Source of the DNA: Ehretia macrophylla
Taxonomy: Eukaryota > Streptophyta > Magnoliopsida > Boraginales > Ehretiaceae
Length of the DNA: 64,000 bases
Assembly: GCA_037974665.1 (NCBI GenBank)
Contig: CM075765.1
Coordinates: forward strand, 15,247,501-15,311,500
Direction of reading: 5' to 3'
Shown: piece by piece, positions 11,811 through 23,683 of the stretch
How the letters are laid out: each line of letters begins with the position of its first letter
Position numbering within the stretch: the first letter of the stretch is position 1
Translations under genes and position numbers: made by a program
The notes under the pieces: generated by a model
Seen by the model: the letters and a program-made list of their open reading frames with translations, nothing else
Told to the model about the DNA's origin: nothing
Databases searched by the model: none

Positions 11811-11926
11811 TTGATCTAATGGTATATCTTTCGCTGTGAATCTAAGAAATTGTAAGATCGATTCTAATAGATGACAATATTTAATATGTATTTGTGCATT
11901 TTATACCTTCCTCGAATCAAAAAAAT
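11811..11926 (+). mobile_element. SINE-like copy (family 1)
   Basis: Carries an A-box-like GATCTAATGGT (11813) and a B-box-like AGATCGATTC (11855), then a body TTTAATATGTATTTGTGCATTTT and an A-rich end. The same body and tail recur at 57096-57206 (TTTTAATATGTGTAGTACGATTTT) and in part at about 57803-57860. A tRNA-derived SINE is the simplest reading; the boundaries are approximate. Confidence 0.45.
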
Positions 11927-12029
11927 TGAAATAGTGAACCCTAAAGCTTAGCTCCCCTTAAATCAAAAAAATTGAAATAGTGATCCCTAAAAAAAAGATA
12001 TCATACACTTAGCTCCGTGTTATTAGAAA

Positions 12030-12469
12030 AAGAATAAACGACTCAACATCCTTTGTATTTTGCTAAAAGTGAACAATATCCCTATATTTTATAAATAAGC
12101 TGATTATTCTCATTTGTTTTAAAAACATAGCTAATTATATCATGCGTTTTAAAAATGTAGCTAAATACTCCATGTGTTTTAAAAACATAGCTGATTATCC
12201 CCATATATTTTAAAAAAGTAGTTGAATACCCTCTATTAAAATGAACAATTTTTCTAACAGAAGCGGGTGTTCAGCTATGTTTTTAAAAAGACAAGTGGAT
12301 ATTCAACTAGTTTTTAAAACACATAGGTAATAAGCTTATTTATAAAATATATGAGATATTCAATTATATTTTTAAAATACAAAAGATATTCGATTTATTT
12401 ATAAAATATAGGCAGATATTTTACACTTTTAATAAATTATAGAAAAATGTTAAGTTGTTCACTCTTAAA
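12030..12469. mobile_element. old palindromic (foldback) element
   Basis: The left half repeats TTTTAAAAACATAGCTGATTAT-like units about five times on the + strand; the right half repeats the reverse complement. The ends AGAATAAACGACTCAACA (12031) and TGTTAAGTTGTTCACTCTT (to 12468) are inverted copies. The centre lies near 12235-12265. The halves are well diverged and no clear target duplication remains. It sits about 500 bp upstream of the ANTH gene. Confidence 0.6.
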
Positions 12470-12949
12470 AAAAATAAAGAGATTTTTGGAATACTTGCCC
12501 TATAACAAAATTAGCTAGCTTTCTTTTTCCTATGAGAAGGTGCTATAGCATCAGCTTGCTTGTTTTTCTCCTTCTCTTTATGGGCAAATTATGTTAATTT
12601 AATAAACGAAAATGGAAAGGTAATCCAAAACGGCTACTAATTATGAATATTCTGCCACTACTTTCTTTTGGAGATTTGCACTTACAAGATAGTACCTTTT
12701 GACTTGACTCAATCAAAAACCCAAAACATGACCAAAAAAAAAAAACTTGACACAAATCAAACAATTTCAAACCTCGGTAACGTCATACAAAAAGAGAAAC
12801 AAAACAAAAAAAAACCAAAAAAAAACATTATAACTTGGTTGAAACCTTGAAATAACCTTGGATCTTTTCAACTCAAAACCTAAACGTACACCCAAAAACT
12901 CTCCTCTCTATCTGTTCAACTCCTTTCGCTTTCTTCCCTTCATATATCC

Positions 12950-14014
12950 ATGGGAAGAATAATCAAGCTGAGAGATCTCATAGGGGCCATCAAGGATAAG
13001 GCATCCTTATCCAAAGCAGCTTTACTCTCAAAACCAAACACCATCTCTCTTCACCTAGCACTCCTCCGAGCCACAACTCACTCACCTTCCACCCCACCTG
13101 ATGACCACCATCTCTCCGCCCTCCTTGCCCTCGGCGACAGCTCACGCGCCACGGCCTCTGCCCTTATCGCCGCCCTCATGGATCGCCTCCACCGCACTAG
13201 TGACTCCACTGTAGCCCTGAAATGCCTCCTCACCATCCATCACATCATCAAGCGTGGACCCTTTATTCTCCAGGATCAGCTCTCCATCTTTCCGGCCACC
13301 GGCGGCTACAACTACTTAAAACTCTCCGCGTTTCGCGACAACGCCACTGCCACCACGTGGGCTCTCTCTGCATGGGTGAGGTGGTACGCGCGTTACCTGG
13401 AAACCTTACTTTCTACTTCTAGGGTTTTGGGTTACTTAGTATGCTCATCTTCGTGTAGTATGGAGAGAGATAAGCTAGAAGAAAGAATTTCATCGTTCTT
13501 GAACGTTGATTTGATCAAAGATGTTGATTCTTTGATTGGTTTAATCGAAGAAATATGCAAAGTACCTGAAAATCTCCTTGTTGAAGGGAACAAATTATTG
13601 TATGACGTGATGGGATTATTAGCTAATGATTATTTACCGATAGTTAATGAAGTATTATCAAGACTCAGTGAGTTGAAAGAGAGGCTGAGTTTTCTGAGTT
13701 TTGGTGAGTCTGTCGAGTTAGTTTGTGGTTTAAAGAGATTAGAAGATTGTAAACAAAGGTTGTCTATGTTGTTTACTATAAAAAAGCCTTCATTTGAGAC
13801 GTTATGGGGTTTAGTTGATGAGTTGAAGAACAAAATTGGGATGTTGAAAGTGTACAATGATGGTGGGAAGTTACTGAGTTGGGGAGGAAGAGAGAATGGA
13901 AGCGAGTCAGCTCGGTTAGGGGACCGAGTTATCAGACATGGTGACTCGGTTAGTTTTTCATCTGGAAGGTTTGGCACCAACAAGTTATCCCTGGTGGTAG
14001 TGGAATCGAACTGA
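12950..14014 (+). CDS. putative clathrin assembly protein (ANTH domain)
   Basis: A 354-residue single-exon gene. The N-terminus (MGRIIKLRDLIGAIKDKASL) and the motif near residues 39-54 (LRATTHSPSTPPDDHH) match the ANTH lipid-binding motif K-A-T-x-H...PP-x-x-KH, with Arg for the first Lys and His for the later Lys. HHIIKRG (97-103), LSAFRD (125-130) and WVRWYARYLE (142-151) follow in family order. The C-terminal half is helical, and no clathrin-box or NPF repeats are seen, as in the short plant subgroup near Arabidopsis At4g40080. Such proteins bind PI(4,5)P2 and help recruit clathrin and SNAREs at the plasma membrane or trans-Golgi network. The start is the first ATG after a CT-rich leader (12900-12949). 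A 129-codon antisense frame here is a shadow. Confidence 0.85.
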   Translation: MGRIIKLRDLIGAIKDKASLSKAALLSKPNTISLHLALLRATTHSPSTPPDDHHLSALLALGDSSRATASALIAALMDRLHRTSDSTVALKCLLTIHHIIKRGPFILQDQLSIFPATGGYNYLKLSAFRDNATATTWALSAWVRWYARYLETLLSTSRVLGYLVCSSSCSMERDKLEERISSFLNVDLIKDVDSLIGLIEEICKVPENLLVEGNKLLYDVMGLLANDYLPIVNEVLSRLSELKERLSFLSFGESVELVCGLKRLEDCKQRLSMLFTIKKPSFETLWGLVDELKNKIGMLKVYNDGGKLLSWGGRENGSESARLGDRVIRHGDSVSFSSGRFGTNKLSLVVVESN

Positions 14015-14222
14015 GTCAAACGTTTGATTAATGTTGTTTTTTATTTGGAGTGCTTATAACAAATTGGAGCTTATTTTAGTTCCATTGTATACCTACATCT
14101 TTGTCTGTTTGTTCTCAATTAGTCATTTAGCATAGTCGTACAACTTTATCAGCCATGTTAAATATTTTTGTAGTCTTAGATTTTGATGTTAGAAATGCAG
14201 CCAAGAAACGAATATTCAACAT

Positions 14223-14266
14223 AAGGTCTTTTGTCTTGACCACCAAAAAAAAAAAAGGTCTTTTGT
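14223..14266 (+). repeat. mini-retroposition: poly(A) insert with 12-bp target duplication
   Basis: AAGGTCTTTTGT occurs at 14223-14234 and again at 14255-14266. Between them lie 20 bases, CTTGACCACC then A10. A direct repeat of this length around an A-tailed insert is the signature of target-primed reverse transcription, here with an extremely 5'-truncated product. Chance slippage is possible. Confidence 0.5.
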
Positions 14267-16159
14267 AACATTTTACATTTGTAGATAAGATTCTTTTGTG
14301 AGACTTTAATGTTGTATTTGGATTTATACATCAAATGAACGATTCATTTTGTAGTCTATCCCAGGACCCATTCGACAGATGTATAGAAAAGTTTTTCCTA
14401 TGTTTACTGCGTTGTCAGATTACATGTGTGTCAAGTTGGCAGCAGACAATTTGCAGAAAATGAGAACAATTGCTGTTTTGTTTGTTTACTTGCCGTTACT
14501 TCAAGGCATAAGATGTTTAGAAAATAGAACTTGACAGCGTTACTTATTCGCATGTGATAGACGTTAATTTCATTTCTGCCGACACAATAAGATTAATCCG
14601 CCTAAAAATGATAGCATTCTCTGACATCTCATCTTTTATCAATTTTATAATAGATATGTATTAAATTTATAATAACTTGATTTTACTATTACTTTTAACA
14701 TGAAATTAAATATTTTGAATTAATTGATTAGACTCAACATATTTACAAACAAGATAGACTTTGCATTGATAAGGTACAAACTTGATTTCTTCTCATCGGG
14801 CAAGGTCTAAGCTATTAAACCTGTAAAAGGAACAACGTGGGTTTAATTATGGAGATAATTTCTACGTTCAAATTAGTAATTATTCGACTTGAGTTAAAAT
14901 AATTAAATTTAAGAGTGTAAAATGGGTTTTGAAATTGTTAGTTACTGTAGATGAATGAGGTACTTATATTATTTTAAAAAATAATTCCTCGATTTTTTCG
15001 GGTCCCAAGGTGATATTCCGAGATTTCGGTAGTTCAATCATAAAAGAAATGAACCAACTGATGAAAGTTATTAATGGTTTTGTTTCCCCACTAAGTAACC
15101 AATTGGATCAAGGGTAGATCTAAAAAATTTATTAGTGGAGAGTAAAATATTTAATTTTTTATTATATAAATATAAATTTTTTTTAGCGGTGATTAATTAA
15201 TTTTTTTAATATTTTTAATTTTTTTTTTTAAAAAATACATAATTTTTTTTATTTTTTTGGAGCGCCCATTGACCCTAACATACATCACTGAGACACATTT
15301 GTCAATGGTGTCCAATTAATTACCATGTTTCAAATCTGAAAATCTTTTCAGGTGTAGTGTGCAACTAAAGGGAAGAAGCAAGCCATAGCCACTTACTCTC
15401 ACAGGTACAATATCAACACAGGATCAGTAAATCATGTAAAGAATAAAACAAAGAAGCTTTACCACCACACAAGGAACCTGCAGCTGTCTCTTTTTCCTTC
15501 ATTTTTTATAGTTGTCAAAAACAATTTGCTGATAATTTTTGCAATTTTTCCTCCGTCTTTGCCAATTTAAATTTTAAAATCTATTATATATGCATGTATT
15601 ATTCAGAGGAAACTTAAGGCCGTACAATATAACAAACGATATTAGAACTCACAACCTCTCATATACATAACGAGTAACATTATCATTGGATCAAAACCAT
15701 GATAACTAAAAGGTAAAATATTTTGAATCCCAACTAAACCTGAACAAATTAGAAAATATGAGTGGTTGTAACATCCCTAAATGAAAAAGTATATTTTGGA
15801 ACACCCCAAAACAGAAAATTAGATGAAGAAAATGGTATAGAGATAGTAATTTGACTTTGAGCATATTGAATTTTTAATTCTACATTTGTTATGCCTGCCT
15901 TGAAAAAACCTCTTTGGATATTAATTTTTCTTATGATATAAAGAATATAGTATGTGCACGTTTTGGTTAACATTTAACACGTCACTGTGCCCCTCCACAG
16001 TCCAGAATATTCATAATTAAAAAAACAATCGTACACTCTTGATGATAAAACTTTGAATAATTGAAAAGGACCACTCAACAAAAATAATTCAATGGAAACA
16101 GATACAACCGTTTGAAGATCTTACTAATCCCTCATTCCTTAACAATAAACACCTTAGTC

Positions 16160-16395
16160 AATTCCCCAAGGGGTGCTCTAATGGCAACAAAGAGAGGTAG
16201 AATTCACTATGCTTGAGTTAGAAACTTGTTGATTGAATAATAGGTTAACACTTTTAATTGACTTGATGCATCTATTGTGAGTGTGCTACTGTGCCCGAGA
16301 GTTTACTATTTGATAGTTGGGCTCAATCAAACCCAATCAATAGTCAGACTCCGCTAGTTGGATTTTCGCATCATAAAAAATAATAATAAAAAAAA
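16160..16395 (+). mobile_element. SINE-like sequence (family 2)
   Basis: The 3' part, GACTCCGCTAGTTGGATTTT then CGCATCATAAAAAATAATAA, matches a second site at about 57685-57745 (GGCTCCGCCAACTGGATTTC then CACGTCATAAAAAA). A shared body ending in an A-rich tail at two unrelated sites fits a SINE. The 5' boundary is a guess. Confidence 0.35.
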
Positions 16396-17312
16396 AACCT
16401 TTGTCAATTATGTTGAAAAAAAAATTCCGCACTTCCAATTTTGACATTTTCTAGAGGGTTTTTTTTTTTTTTTTTTTTTTCATATTCCAGTTACGCACTT
16501 GACCTACTTGTCCTCTAATTTGAGAGCAAATTAGGCTGTCTGACTTTTCCTTATTATATTAGCAAGTGCAGATCATCTAAATTTTTTACAAACACCATGA
16601 TTAGGAAATTGAAAACATAATTGATCCCAATTGCCCTGTTTCACTCACGATCTCGGGAATCTAGTTAAAGATGAACATGTTCATAACTGATTAGATGCGT
16701 TGGACAGAGGGTTCATAGTACCCATTTTCTTGATTTAGCCTTTTCTTCGCTTTGATAGTGAACCACCAACTAAAAAAGGGGCCGATAGCTGCACCTCTTC
16801 TTTTTCTACATCCCCGAGGCCAGTATTATCTTTGAATTTAATGAAAGAAGCTTTCAAAGGCTAGAAAGAATACCACAAGCGAAAATAACATGATTGGGGC
16901 CATGTTTGAAATTGTCTTTTACGGCGCATATGTTTTGAATTATTTAGTAGATTTAATAAAATATAATGATTATCTCAATTTTAAAATTTGAAATTAAATT
17001 GTAATAGATTGTCAATAATTTGGCAAAATTGTCTGTGTATCTTGAATTAGATTTGATACAGTCATAACCTAATGAGTAAAATAACCATACCTTTCTGTGT
17101 TGTTTTAAATATGTATCATAAATCTTACATTTTCAAAAGTTGTAAATATCATCTTTTGTTATTTCGAATGTTGTAGCATAAATTATGTTGTCTAATTTTC
17201 TGTCAAATTTAACTGAAAGTATATAACACACACCACTTATACAACTGGAATTGATTTAAAGCCTAAAAACACATTTTATTGAACCAAAATATCCTCATCT
17301 CCTCACCATTAT

Positions 17313-18256
17313 TAGGAATGACAATGGGGCGGGATAGGGGCGGAGGAAGCTATCCTCATGCCCAGTCCCGCCACTTAAAAAGCTCTCCCATTCCCCGCCC
17401 CGTCCCTGCATTCTATACCCCTGCCCCCCGCCCGTCCCCGCCCCCGAATCCCCTTGGGAAATGGGAATTACCCGCGGGGTTTTTATTATTTTTTTTAAAC
17501 TTTAAGAATTATAATTAATTTAAATCATGCAACTTCAAAATATAAATTAAAGTTATACTAATGATAAATATAAATATAGATCTTAAATAAAGTATAATAT
17601 TAATTATTCTTGCAATTAAATAGTAAAAATAATATTATAGTAATTGAGTCTCAAATATTTAAAATAAATTTTGACTTAACTATTGTGTATGAGAACTCTA
17701 ATTGAAAAAGAACATTTCTTTGTGCTAGTGAGATTGCATTGATTATTATAATTTTTTTTCTTATCACATGTCACATATAATATTAGTTGCAATTCTTTAA
17801 AATTCATCTTTAGTTATATTATTTGAAACTTTTTGAAGTACAACTAAAATAATTAAAAAATCTCTTAATTCACTATGAACAATAATAAAATTGAGGTATT
17901 TATGTCAAATGATAGCCAATTTCAAGTTACGGCATACAATGATTTAAAGAATAATTATAAAATCCTTTCAAATAATCTAATTTTTCTTCTCCATTTTATA
18001 ATACTTTGCTTAATATTAGTTTTTATACTTTTATATGTATAATTTTAATACATATATAATACTAAAATAATAAAAATAACTATCTATATATGCAGGGCGG
18101 GAAATGCTTATCCCCACACCCCGCCCTGCCCCCGCGCGGAGATTAAAAGTTGATCCCATCCCCCGCCCCATTTCCCATTTCTCGCCCTAATTTCCGCCCC
18201 ATTTGAGACGAAAATGGGACAGATACCCGCAATCCCTGTCCCCATTGCCATCCTGA
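17313..18256. mobile_element. hAT-type MITE with GC-rich ends
   Basis: Terminal inverted repeats TAGGAATGACAATGGGG and, at the other end, CCCCATTGCCATCCTGA. Flanks are ACCATTAT (17305-17312) and TCCATTAT (18257-18264), an 8-bp duplication with one mismatch, as hAT elements make. The ends (about 150 bp each) are C/G-rich with runs of CCCCGCCC; the centre is AT-rich and non-coding. Non-autonomous; the 79-codon frame at its left end is a by-product of the GC-rich repeat. Confidence 0.75.
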
Positions 18257-18264
18257 TCCATTAT

Positions 18265-19309
18265 CACAACCTGTTACCACCACATATTTCCACCAACTCC
18301 CACCGCCAAGTAAGAAGATTAAAATAAAGATTCTGAAACTTACTTGAGCTACGAAGTTTCCTTGGATAAGGATGACTAAGGGATCTTCTTATCACAAAGT
18401 GAGAATTCAAAAAATAAAAAATAAAAAAAGAAAAAGCCAGGACCTCAAACGATTAATCTGCTCCGCAGTAATCTGCTCCATTGTCACTACCAATTTGCGG
18501 TATGCACGATATAGGAACCAGGCACAGACCTCTACTCCTCAAGTCTTTCTTTGCTTCTCCTTGAGAATCATGATGTATAATTATACAAATGAATGGAAAA
18601 TAGTCGATTAGATACTGTCAACAATAATCAAATTCGGTTCTGTACATTGATGTGAGTCCGAAAGGTTTTTTAGGGAGTGCCCGACATAAGAAAAAAAAAA
18701 AGAAGAAAGAACAACAGTCAAATTTGAAGGTAAAAATCCAAAAGTTAGACGAAATGGTTAAATAGTGATATGCTGTAATCAGATATTTTAAGTTCGAATC
18801 ACTATTTCAAGTAAAAAAAAAAGAAGAAAAGAAATGAAGGTAAAATGTGGTAAGCTAAGAGGATATGTATATATACCTGATCAGAAGGTGCTTTAATCAC
18901 CATTTACAAGGATATTTTCATCTTTTAATAACTGCAGTTAACGGACATTAACGAAACTCGCGCTAGGGGTAAGTGTGCAACATTTTAGTAACACAAAGGA
19001 TGCTAAGCAACTTTTGAAATTATAGGGTTTATGACGCAATTTTAGAAAAACATTGAGAGGTATAGAGCATTTACTCTAATAATGAATTACAAAAAATTGA
19101 TGATATAGATATATTCAGAACCATAAAACAAATCGTTGAAGAAAATGGCAAAACGTAATATGTTTAAATTGAAGTTTTATCTACAAAATATGCTAATTTA
19201 AAGTTGTAAATAGGATTGAAGACATATCGTAACCTCATTCGGATTCCCGAACTTCTTGTCTTGAGAGCAATAACCAGAAAGCAGACCCACAAAAAACACA
19301 AATACATTT
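18265..19309. other. non-coding intergenic
   Basis: AT-rich with A tracts near 18690 and 18814. A B-box-like AAGTTCGAATC near 18790 hints at another SINE relic (18735-18835). I see no gene. Confidence 0.5.
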
Positions 19310-20196
19310 TGTATTAAATACAATCTAAAAACAAGAAAGGAAATTAAAATTAGGATGACAATTTAATTTTATACTAATGCAAATTTGAAAGGAAATGAAG
19401 ATTACAATTAAAAATGAAATCTAGACAGTAATCAAAATATAATATAATTAAAATAAATTGACAAAATCGCAAACCGAATCGAGACTCGAGTTAGACTCGA
19501 TATCCGTAAGACTTTAACGTTTTGTTACGGTACTGACGGTTGAACAATACAAATCTCCGAGAATACAACGATTTTATTTTTCGTAATATGAGCACACCTA
19601 ACTACAAAAGTTGACGAACTAAAAATGACTAAACTCTCTATTAGAAAAAAAGAAAAGAAAACGACTGTGAAAATAATAAGAAAACTGCAAAACACGACTA
19701 ATTGATCTGATCTGCAACTCTCTACTATTCTCTCTGCAAAAGCTATAAAACAAGCTATATATACACTGAAAAATTATAAAGCAAACCTGCCCAAACAAAA
19801 ATTTCCATCAATAGGATTTATGACTGCCTATTAACATTGTCATCATTATAGCCATTATTACTATTATAATAATGAGCTACAATTGCATATATCAAAGTCG
19901 TTGCATCGAGGACAGCTTTCATGTTAAAGCTCACAACGTACACATTCTATGAAGGAGATATATGCAACGATATTAAAAATGGCACTCCATAATTTTACCC
20001 ATTAAATTGGACATTTAAATTTAATTAAATTTAATTAATTCTATCACAATTAATTAAATTCAATTGGTAACAGTCAAAAAATAAAGCTAAATCATATATG
20101 CACATATATGCTATCATAGCTTTATTTTCCTAACATGAAAAAATCCACTTTACCAAATTTTCCTTTATTCCAATTTCTCATTCACCAATTCTAACA
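19310..20196 (-). repeat. copia LTR (3' LTR), reverse strand
   Basis: The right end on the + strand is ...CCAATTCTAACA (20196), followed directly by the reverse complement of the polypurine tract CATGTGGGGA, so this is the 3' LTR of the remnant to its right. The left end is placed at TGTATTAAAT (19310), where similarity to the copy at 30083 stops. It contains the near-palindrome CTCGAGTTAGACTCGA (19485-19500) and a TATATATAG box on the reverse strand near 19760. Confidence 0.65.
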
Positions 20197-20768
20197 ATTC
20201 CCCACATGAATGAAAATTAATTGAGCAGAATGCAGAAAATCACGTAGACACTAGAGAAAGTTTAAAAGAAAGATACTGCTTCAAGATAAGTAGCTTTTGG
20301 CCTAACCTTCTCTACTGAGAACTATCGAATTTACTCGCTAACCAGTGAACGCGATGTCTTAAATTGTTCAACTTACGTGTAAACCAAGACAATAGAAATT
20401 ATACAATATCCTCCTAACCATATCTTAGTTCTCACGGTTGTATTCATTTTAGCTCTGAATAACTCCCGGATTCATGAGTACTCTAGAGAATTTAGCCTTG
20501 GAAATTCTCGTAGGAGCAGCCCACTCCCTACTCACATAGGTGATCACTTATCAAGAGTATCCCTACAATATCCCACTTGGATTCCCAAGACATAAGCATC
20601 ATTAAAGGCGTAGCTTAACCTATACCACATACAGGCAGCACTGTCTGCTCATCATAGGAATAGGTGGGAATGATACCCCCACAATGCTCCCACTGAGTTG
20701 TACATAATTCAGTTTTTTCCTTTGAACCTAGATTCATGGATCTCCTGTCAACAAGGTAGGGTTTTCAA

Positions 20769-21859
20769 TTATGACGACTCTTTAAAAATAGGCTTAAGAC
20801 CTATTCCCCTCAACGATTTATACACTTGCTCTTTATTTACACCTTTCGTAAGCAGATCCGCAATGTTATCTTTTGACTTTATATAGTCAATTGAGATAAC
20901 CCCATTAGAGAGCAATTGTCTAACGGTATTATGTCTATGACGAATATGTCTAGACTTACCGTCATACATAGTATTTTGTGCCCTTCCAATCGCTGATTGA
21001 CTATCATAATGAATGCAGATAGTTGGCACAAGTTTCGGCCAATTTGGAATATCCTCTAAGAATTGACGAAGCCATTCAACTTCATTTACAACTTTATCTA
21101 ATGCTATAAACTCATATTCTATCGTAAATCTAGTTATACACGTTTGCTTAGTGAATTTCCAAGATACAACTGCACCTCCCAAGGTAAAGACATGTCTCCT
21201 AGTGGATTTCGAGTCTTTAGTATCTAATATCCAGTTGTCATCATTGTACCCTTCTAATATAGTTGGATATCTTGTATAGTGCGGCCTAAAGTTCAAAGTG
21301 TATCTCAGATACCTTAGAACTCTTATACCAGCTGCCTTTATATCCATTAGATGTACCTCACAATTATTCATAGCTACAATGGTTATCAACATCTAGATAG
21401 ATGTTAGTGAAGTAACTGGTGTACACATGTCCAAGTAATTACAACTTTGCTTGTAGTTCTCGATTACAAGTCTAGTCTATTACTTGTCAATAGATCTACC
21501 AAATTTAATCTTCCTTTAGAAAATTTATTTACACCTTAAAGGTTAATTTTCAAAGAAAAAACTACCAATATCACGTATAACGGAATTAATCCACCAATAA
21601 CAACATTTTTATTCTAAAAGAAATACTATTCCCATGAAGGTACAAGCTCATGTAGACCAAAAGACTTAGACGTTATAACTCTCTTACTATGTCTTGATTA
21701 ATCTTCATTTCCATTTGATATAGCCTCTTTCACTATATCAATTTCATGACTACTACACATAGTATCGTGAAGAAATGAATTCTTGTGCAACTTCCCAAGG
21801 ATAGAAATTTCTCAAAAATTCTATATCCTTGACTTTATAACAATATTGACATGCGTATG
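20769..21859 (-). pseudogene. copia reverse transcriptase / RNase H fossil
   Basis: The RNase H part is clear: [75 protein letters not shown] and [12 protein letters not shown], colinear with the copia at 36700-37870. The right part gives weaker matches to the linker and polymerase start (RLVIENYKQ). Broken, with parts missing; no product is expected. Confidence 0.75.
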
Positions 21860-21864
21860 TCCTC

Positions 21865-23678
21865 TGTTGGGATTGGTGTGTCCAAAAGACTACTAGTACT
21901 TACTATTTATGTAATATGAATATTTGCAATAATAATAAAGTATCATCTCATTGTTATGAGCATATTATTTATTATGTGAATGACTGTATTAGTATATGTA
22001 TGAAAGGTCCTTGTTTCAAGTGTTGACTTAGGTGCAGGGTGGTTACACACAGAAGGTCTGAGTTATGGTTACTTGATAAGCAGAATTACTATTTTCATGA
22101 CTTAGTAGTAAAGTTGGGCACTTTACTATGGTAGAGGTCATAGTGGAATAAGTTCCTTTTTGGATAAGGGTGATTTGCCTTGATCATAGATTTGTTCCAG
22201 ACTTATTACACTTATAAATGTGTATGCATTGGATGGACAACGTAGGTGTGTACTCTGAATACGTACTATCAAAGAAAGAGTACACTTATACCTACGAGCT
22301 TCTAATTGGGCAATAGCTCTTAATCTTAAGCAAGTGTGGATGAACCGACAAAGTCGAGTGCTTGCACTTTGAGCCATTATGGACTTTGTGGTTTGGGTGT
22401 ATAGGACCTGATTAGAAGGAACGTGCATTTGTAGTAAGGAGTCTATACATTAATCACTTCCTTAGATTGATCCGAGACTATATCATCCTAAATCTATGCA
22501 TAGTAGTATAGGATGTTATATTTGGTGTTACACTTGAGGGTAGCTCCCTTAGATAAGTGGATAACTCCTGGAGGATGGTTGGATGGTGGATTCAAAGGAT
22601 CTAAAGAGTTTAAAATGTAGTTTAAGAGGTGATAGTACATTGTGGAACTTGTTTTGACTACGAGTGAGTATAGAGGGACATTATGGTCTTTTCATCACTT
22701 AGTTGAGCAGAAAACTATTTTTGCAAATACAGTATTTATCCTTGAGTACAGCTGTAGTCCTATAGTGAAGTGGACTAAGTTAAAGTGATAAAATATTGCT
22801 AGGAGACTAGCGAGAATATTTTATTCATTTTTAGTGAAAGGGTAAATATGTCTTTTGGTCCCCTTTCTAGCCAATTAATCATTTGAATAATATTTATATT
22901 ATAGTAATAACTATGAGAGAGAATATTTAATTTAATTGGCAATTAGATATTACAAATAGACTTTCTATTTTATTAGAAATGGGATTCTATTTTTAATTAT
23001 TGGCTGGAATTAAATTAAATAATTGCACAGAAAATTAATTAGAACACCTGGGCTTAGCCAGGACACTAGCACTCGTCCCTAGGGAAGCGTGTGGGCGCAG
23101 GTCCAAGCTAGCCTGGGAATTTCGGCCAAGGAGAAAAAAAGGAGGAGGAAAAATAGGAAAAATTATTTTTGGATTTATTTGTTATAGAAAATTTGACAGA
23201 AAAAAAATCCCACATTGTTTTTCCTGGAGATTTTTTCTCAGACTCTTCTCCTATAAATAGGCCTCTCCTACAGCTCTGGAAATTTGTACCAACTCTTCAA
23301 GAGTCCTCTCTTCTCTCTTTTGAGTAGGCTTCAATTTTTTGAAGAAACTCTTATAGTTATTTTTAATTTAAATTCTAGTCCCACAACTAGATTTGCTCTA
23401 GTGGATTTTGGTCATAGAAGGGAAGATCAAGAGTTGCCAACAAAAGTTTATGTAGGTGTGTAAATCCCATTGGGAGCTTGTGAAGATTTTGTTTTTCGTT
23501 TTGCTCCAAGAGGTATATGAAACTTCATACTGTTCTTTCAAGAATTAAATTATTTTTTTTGTTCTAGATTAACTATGCATATTTAATCACAATAAGATCC
23601 TACATGATTGTTTTCTCCATGTTCATGAATTTTTTTTTTTTTGAATATGAATGATGTAACCTATAACGATTTCCTTCA
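21865..23678 (+). mobile_element. solo LTR (1.8 kb) inside copia remnant
   Basis: Begins TGTTGGGATTGG and ends ATTTCCTTCA. The target duplication TCCTC is perfect at 21860-21864 and 23679-23683. A TATA box (CCTATAAATAGG) at about 23251 and the downstream CT-rich stretch support the + orientation. No primer site or coding region. Copia-like on its TGTTGGGA start. The 96-codon reverse frame inside it is spurious. Confidence 0.85.
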
Positions 23679-23683
23679 TCCTC

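Larger units (their letters stand above)
10887..12029. other. non-coding, AT-rich intergenic
   Basis: No gene is recognisable. It contains a 78-nt near-perfect hairpin (10967-11044), a SINE-like copy (11811-11926) and poly(A/T) tracts. The small reverse frame at 10905-11093 overlaps the hairpin and has no family resemblance. Confidence 0.55.
14015..17312. other. non-coding 3' flank and intergenic
   Basis: No second gene is visible. It holds the 3' flank of the ANTH gene, a tiny poly(A) insertion with 12-bp duplications (14223-14266), a SINE-like 3' end (about 16160-16395) and a long T tract (about 16459-16480). The reverse frame at 15749-15973 has no recognisable family. Confidence 0.55.

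Noticed and set aside
12668-12850. 60-codon Lys/Asn-rich frame upstream of the ANTH gene
   Set aside because: Low-complexity A-rich sequence; no start context or homology.
13630-14019. 129-codon antisense frame over the ANTH gene
   Set aside because: Shadow of a real gene in another frame; no family resemblance.
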